51,531 nt of DNA from assembly GCA_002898795.1 (NCBI GenBank), contig BEIG01000008.1, positions 1 through 51,531 on the forward strand. Direction: 5' to 3'. Source of the DNA: a bacterium HR30 (GTDB taxonomy: Bacteria > Desulfobacterota > Binatia > HRBIN30). The translations under genes were made by a program, and so were the position numbers. Below the pieces are notes generated by a model that ran no database searches, was not told the DNA's origin, and saw only the letters and a program-made list of their open reading frames with translations. Shown here piece after piece: positions 47,924-51,531 of the stretch (within the stretch, counting starts at the first letter, position 1; every line of letters starts with the position of its first letter).

Positions 47924-49102
47924 ATGCCGGATATTCGCGAACTCCTTTCCGAGATGGTCGCGCGCAACGCTTCCGACTTGTACCTCACGGCCGACAGTCC
48001 GCCGGTGTTCCGGGTCGAAGGGGTCAACCAACCCTATGGCACGACCCCTTTGACGCCGCGGGAGGTGGAACTTCTGGCGCATTCGCTGATGAGCGAGCGC
48101 CAGCGGGCGCAGTTCGATGAAAAGCTCGAAATGAATTTAGCGATTGCCTCGGAGCGCTTGGGCCGTTTCCGCATCAACGTATACCGGCAGCGAGGCGTCG
48201 TAGGCGTCGTGATCCGGCAAATCAAAACCCGAATTCCCACCTTGGATGAGCTCGGTCTTCCACCTGTACTCAAAGATATTGCACTCAGTCGCCGGGGATT
48301 GGTGCTGGTCACGGGCGCCACCGGCTCCGGTAAGTCGACCACGTTAGCAGCAATGATCGACTATCGAAACGAAAACTCGACCGGGCACATTTTGACCATC
48401 GAGGATCCCATTGAGTTCATTCACCCCCACAAAAAGTGCATCGTGAGCCAACGCGAAGTGGGCTTCGATACGGTGTCTTTCAACGAGGCGTTGCGGAACA
48501 CGTTGCGACAGGCTCCCGACGTGATTTTGATCGGGGAGGTCCGCGACGTGGAGACGATGGAAGCAGCCATTACCTTCTCCGAAACCGGGCATTTGTGCCT
48601 GGCCACGCTGCACTCGAATAACGCGAACCAGGCGATCGAACGGGTGATGAATTTCTTCCCCGCTTCCCGCCACCCAGAGATTTATTTGCAGCTATCCCTC
48701 AATCTCCGCGGGATCATTTCCCAGCGGCTCGTGCCTGGTGTAGACGGCAAGCGGGTGGCGGCGTTGGAAATTCTGATCGACACGCCATACGTCAAGGAGC
48801 TGATCAAGCGGGGCGAAGTCGACAAACTGAAGGAGGCGATGGAAAACAGCACCCAAGAAGGGGGGCAAACGTTCGATCAAGCGTTGTACGAGCTTTACGC
48901 TCAAGGCCGGATTACCGAAGAGCAAGCACTGGCAAACGCCGACAGCGCCAACAACCTGCGGATCCGCATCAAACAACTGGAAATTGCCCGCAAGCACCCC
49001 GTACAACGGAAGGCTGCGGTGCTAGCAGATACTGGGGGTTTACGCATCGAGGGGAGGGAGCCACCGAGTACGTTGCGGAAGCCCGGAGGGCTTGGGGGCT
49101 GA
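47924..49102 (+). CDS. pilU: PilT/PilU family pilus ATPase
   Basis: ASDLYLTADSPPVFRVEGVNQP; TGATGSGKSTTLAAMIDYRN; IEDPIEFIHPHKKCIVSQREVGFDTVSF; second tandem copy resembling PilU. Confidence 0.93.
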   Translation: MPDIRELLSEMVARNASDLYLTADSPPVFRVEGVNQPYGTTPLTPREVELLAHSLMSERQRAQFDEKLEMNLAIASERLGRFRINVYRQRGVVGVVIRQIKTRIPTLDELGLPPVLKDIALSRRGLVLVTGATGSGKSTTLAAMIDYRNENSTGHILTIEDPIEFIHPHKKCIVSQREVGFDTVSFNEALRNTLRQAPDVILIGEVRDVETMEAAITFSETGHLCLATLHSNNANQAIERVMNFFPASRHPEIYLQLSLNLRGIISQRLVPGVDGKRVAALEILIDTPYVKELIKRGEVDKLKEAMENSTQEGGQTFDQALYELYAQGRITEEQALANADSANNLRIRIKQLEIARKHPVQRKAAVLADTGGLRIEGREPPSTLRKPGGLGG

Positions 49103-49109
49103 AGGGGGG

Positions 49110-49176
49110 CCACCACTCGGACCTTGGGTGGTGGGGGCCCGGGTACGGAATCCTGACGTGGGGCGGCAGGATTCCG
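49110..49176. terminator. Double hairpin between convergent genes, candidate bidirectional terminator
   Basis: CCACCAC/GTGGTGG (49110-49134) and CGGAATCCTG/CAGGATTCCG (49146-49176) between convergent CDSs; no long U-tract. Confidence 0.55.
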
Positions 49177-49203
49177 GCCCGGCCCAACAAGAACCCTAAA
49201 GGT

Positions 49204-49548
49204 CTATTTCTCTGGAACTCGGCGCATCGGCGTGGCTGAGAGCACCCACTCCAAGTAAGGTTGGGAGCCTTCGACCACCTCTAACGCAATCACTTCTGGT
49301 ACGGCGTAAGAGTGCTTCTCGCGTACGGCGGATTCCAAGTCAGCGAAATTTTGGGCAGCCGCTTTGATGAAAAGGAGGTACTCTTCCTCCTTTTGAAGAT
49401 TGCCCTCCCACACGTAAACGGAGCGAATCGGCCCGATGATGTTCACGCACGCCGCCAGTTGCTGCCGCACCAGATGCTCGGCGATTTCCTCCGCTTGCTT
49501 TGGAGTGCTGGTCGTCACCAGTACGACATAGAGTTTGTTCGACGTCAT
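49204..49548 (-). CDS. cutA: Divalent cation tolerance protein CutA
   Basis: YVVLVTTSTPKQAEEIAEHLVRQQLAACVNIIGPIRSVYVWEGNLQKEEEYLLFIKAA...HSYAVPEVIALEVVEGSQPYLEWV. Confidence 0.96.
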   Translation of the reverse strand: MTSNKLYVVLVTTSTPKQAEEIAEHLVRQQLAACVNIIGPIRSVYVWEGNLQKEEEYLLFIKAAAQNFADLESAVREKHSYAVPEVIALEVVEGSQPYLEWVLSATPMRRVPEK

Positions 49549-49563
49549 AGTGGAGTCTCCCCA

Positions 49564-50616
49564 CTAAGTGGAAACGGTGGTGTCCGCTCTTTGGCGTTGT
49601 TGCCAATGTTGGACGATCCAAAGATAATCCATTTCTGCTTGGCGCGGGGGTAAAGGGCGGGGCAGTACGGGCGTGCGGCGAGTGCGCATGCGAACCCACG
49701 AGCGAAGGCGATGGAAGAAACTCTGTTGCCGCGGACGTGGCAGTACCCCACGTTCGATCAGCTCCCACTCCAAGACCTCTCTCACACGTTCATGAAGGTA
49801 ACCGCGACGGCAAATGTCGGCGAGAGAGTTGGCCAGGTGGCGCGGAGTCAAGTTCGCCTCGATCATGATACTGTGGCCCACGTCGGCCACGGCATAGGCG
49901 TCCAGGTGCTGATCTTGGTACAGGCAAGCCGCGCTTTGAAAGTAATCGAAGGTGGGAATCAGCCGAGGGCCAAAAGGCTCGAAGATTTTCGGCGGCGAAC
50001 GTCGCTCGAGATTGATGTAAATTCGCTCCACCGCATCCACTGGCTTGAGCTGGCGAGCAAGCTCCTGTGCTTCTTGGCTCAGTTCCGGATCCACCCCAAT
50101 CCGGTCGAGAATTTGGGGTAGGTCTGCTGCCCCAAGCCTCCCCGCGAGCAGATCAGCATAAAGGGAATAAATGATCGGGTCCGATTCCCAGTCGTCCCCG
50201 AACAGCACCTCGCGGGCATGGTCAGGGAATTCGTTGCGCTGGCGCAGCAGCACCGTGAGCTTGTAGCCCACTTGCTCTCGCAAGTTACGGAAGCGGCCGC
50301 GCATGATGTGCTGGAGCTGGTTCTTGAACGTGATGCCGTCGTACTCCGTGCCGTCGAGAGCCAGCTTCTCCTTGATCGCCTTAGCAATTTGGGGCGGGCT
50401 CGCGGAGATGAAGAATACCCGCACTTCCCGCCCTTGTTGCCGTGCGACCCGGCGCAAATGGCGAATGAGAGTCACCACTCCAGGGACGGTAACTTTGTCT
50501 TCGGGTTTCTCGAACGGAATTTTCACCAAGTCGCGGAAAGTGTCGAACTCGCTACGCAAGTAGGTTTTGTCGAGATCCCACCGGAAAACAATGGGCGTGT
50601 GTTGCGGCGTTGCCAT
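49564..50616 (-). CDS. App1/DUF2183-like (HAD-type) phosphatase domain protein
   Basis: FRWDLDKTYLRSEFDTFRDLV (DxDxT), VRVFFISASPPQIAKAIKEKL, VLFGDDWESDPIIYSLYADLLAGRL. Confidence 0.8.
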   Translation of the reverse strand: MATPQHTPIVFRWDLDKTYLRSEFDTFRDLVKIPFEKPEDKVTVPGVVTLIRHLRRVARQQGREVRVFFISASPPQIAKAIKEKLALDGTEYDGITFKNQLQHIMRGRFRNLREQVGYKLTVLLRQRNEFPDHAREVLFGDDWESDPIIYSLYADLLAGRLGAADLPQILDRIGVDPELSQEAQELARQLKPVDAVERIYINLERRSPPKIFEPFGPRLIPTFDYFQSAACLYQDQHLDAYAVADVGHSIMIEANLTPRHLANSLADICRRGYLHERVREVLEWELIERGVLPRPRQQSFFHRLRSWVRMRTRRTPVLPRPLPPRQAEMDYLWIVQHWQQRQRADTTVST

Positions 50617-50628
50617 CTTGCGAGGTGG

Positions 50629-51531
50629 TTACACGCTTTCTAGCGTTGCTTGAATCTCTCGGACCACGCCATCGCGGACCGCTTTGGCGGCAACCTTGAT
50701 TGCATTGCTCATCGCGCGTGCTTCCGACCGGCCGTGAGCTTTGATGAGTAAATGCTCGAAACCCAGGATCGGTGCTCCGCCATACGCGGTGTAATCGGTG
50801 AGACTGCGAAGGCGCTCGAGCCCACTTTCCAGGACGCGCAAGCCCAGGCGATAACGCCAGCTCTCCCGCGCTGCACTGCCCGCTAGTTCGCTCAAAATAT
50901 CGGCAATACCTTCGAGAAGTTTCAAGACAACGTTGCCTGTGTAGCCCTCGGTGACGATCACGTCGGCCTTACCTTTGATGAGTTCGTGGCCTTCGATGTT
51001 GCCCACGAAGTTAACGCCTGGAACTCGGCTGAGCCGGCGATAGGCCTCGACGAGGGTTTCGCCTCCCTTATTGTCTTCGCTGCCCATGTTCAGTAGCCCC
51101 ACGCGGGGGCTCGGCACCTTGGAAATCCTACGGGCATAGGCGCTGCCCATGATGGCGAATTGCACCAGCTCCGTGGCCTCGCAGCGGATCGTCGCCCCCA
51201 CGTCGAGGAGTAAGGCAAGCTGATCTTGGCCGGGATACTCCGTCTGGCGCGGATAAACCGAGGCCAGAGCTGCACGACGGATACCCGGCAAAGGCCGAAA
51301 GTGGCGCGCGCAAGCGAGCACGGCTGCCCCCGTGTTTCCTGCGGTTACTACAGCGTCGGCCTCTCCACGTGCCACGAGTTGTACAGCCGTGATAACCGAC
51401 GCCCGTGGCTTCTTCTTTACCGCTTCGTGTGGCTCCTCGGCCATGCCAATAGATTGGTCCGCGTGGCAAACCTGAATCCGCTCCGGCCGATATTGAACAC
51501 GATCGAGGTTTGACTGGATTTGTTTCTCGTC
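50629..51531 (-). CDS. plsX: Phosphate acyltransferase PlsX (5' end beyond window)
   Basis: Frame stays open to the window edge: DEKQIQSNLDRVQYRPERIQVCHADQSIGMAEEPHEAVKKKPRASVITAVQLVARGEADAVVTAGNTGAAVLAC; ALLLDVGAT; VGLLNMGSEDNKG; YGGAPILGF. Confidence 0.95.
   Translation of the reverse strand, partial: DEKQIQSNLDRVQYRPERIQVCHADQSIGMAEEPHEAVKKKPRASVITAVQLVARGEADAVVTAGNTGAAVLACARHFRPLPGIRRAALASVYPRQTEYPGQDQLALLLDVGATIRCEATELVQFAIMGSAYARRISKVPSPRVGLLNMGSEDNKGGETLVEAYRRLSRVPGVNFVGNIEGHELIKGKADVIVTEGYTGNVVLKLLEGIADILSELAGSAARESWRYRLGLRVLESGLERLRSLTDYTAYGGAPILGFEHLLIKAHGRSEARAMSNAIKVAAKAVRDGVVREIQATLESV

Overview
A roughly 51.5 kb high-GC Gram-negative chromosomal window. The gene set (PilT pair, TonB receptor, TldD/PmbA, exosortase, DUF1501/DUF1800, F420-type luciferase-like oxidoreductase) resembles deltaproteobacterial or Binatota-like lineages; the taxon is inferred, not shown. 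In order: (1) a minus-strand triad of a Cys-rich secreted protein (truncated at the window edge), DUF1501 and DUF1800; (2) a compact minus-strand glyco-operon with a GH-GT2 fusion, an ABC exporter and three tandem paralogous glycosyltransferase-like proteins; (3) a CBS protein and a membrane-anchored M1-like peptidase; (4) an exosortase-H-like protein with a partner membrane protein, followed by about 14 kb encoding five secreted proteins with very long Thr-Pro tracts: a matrixin-like metalloprotease, an NHL-propeller protein, two tandem paralogs with an unknown N-domain and a C-terminal tripartite sorting-like tail, and a cohesin/dockerin-like protein; (5) a VWA/MoxR pair and a duplicated IS630-type HTH protein without a DDE domain; (6) mostly housekeeping or metabolic genes (creatininase, LLM oxidoreductase, cyclase, Usp, TonB receptor with a His-rich companion, TldD/PmbA, RlpA, CPBP protease, PilT x2, CutA, App1/DUF2183-like, PlsX). 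The best candidate for an undescribed system is the XrtH-like pair plus the Thr-Pro-stalk proteins. Two of these end in an unusual PPIPV[IV]PSPM-x-P-x-G / TM / Arg tail, and two others share a C-terminal dockerin-plus-cohesin-like module. All assignments come from reading sequence motifs; no database search was run.
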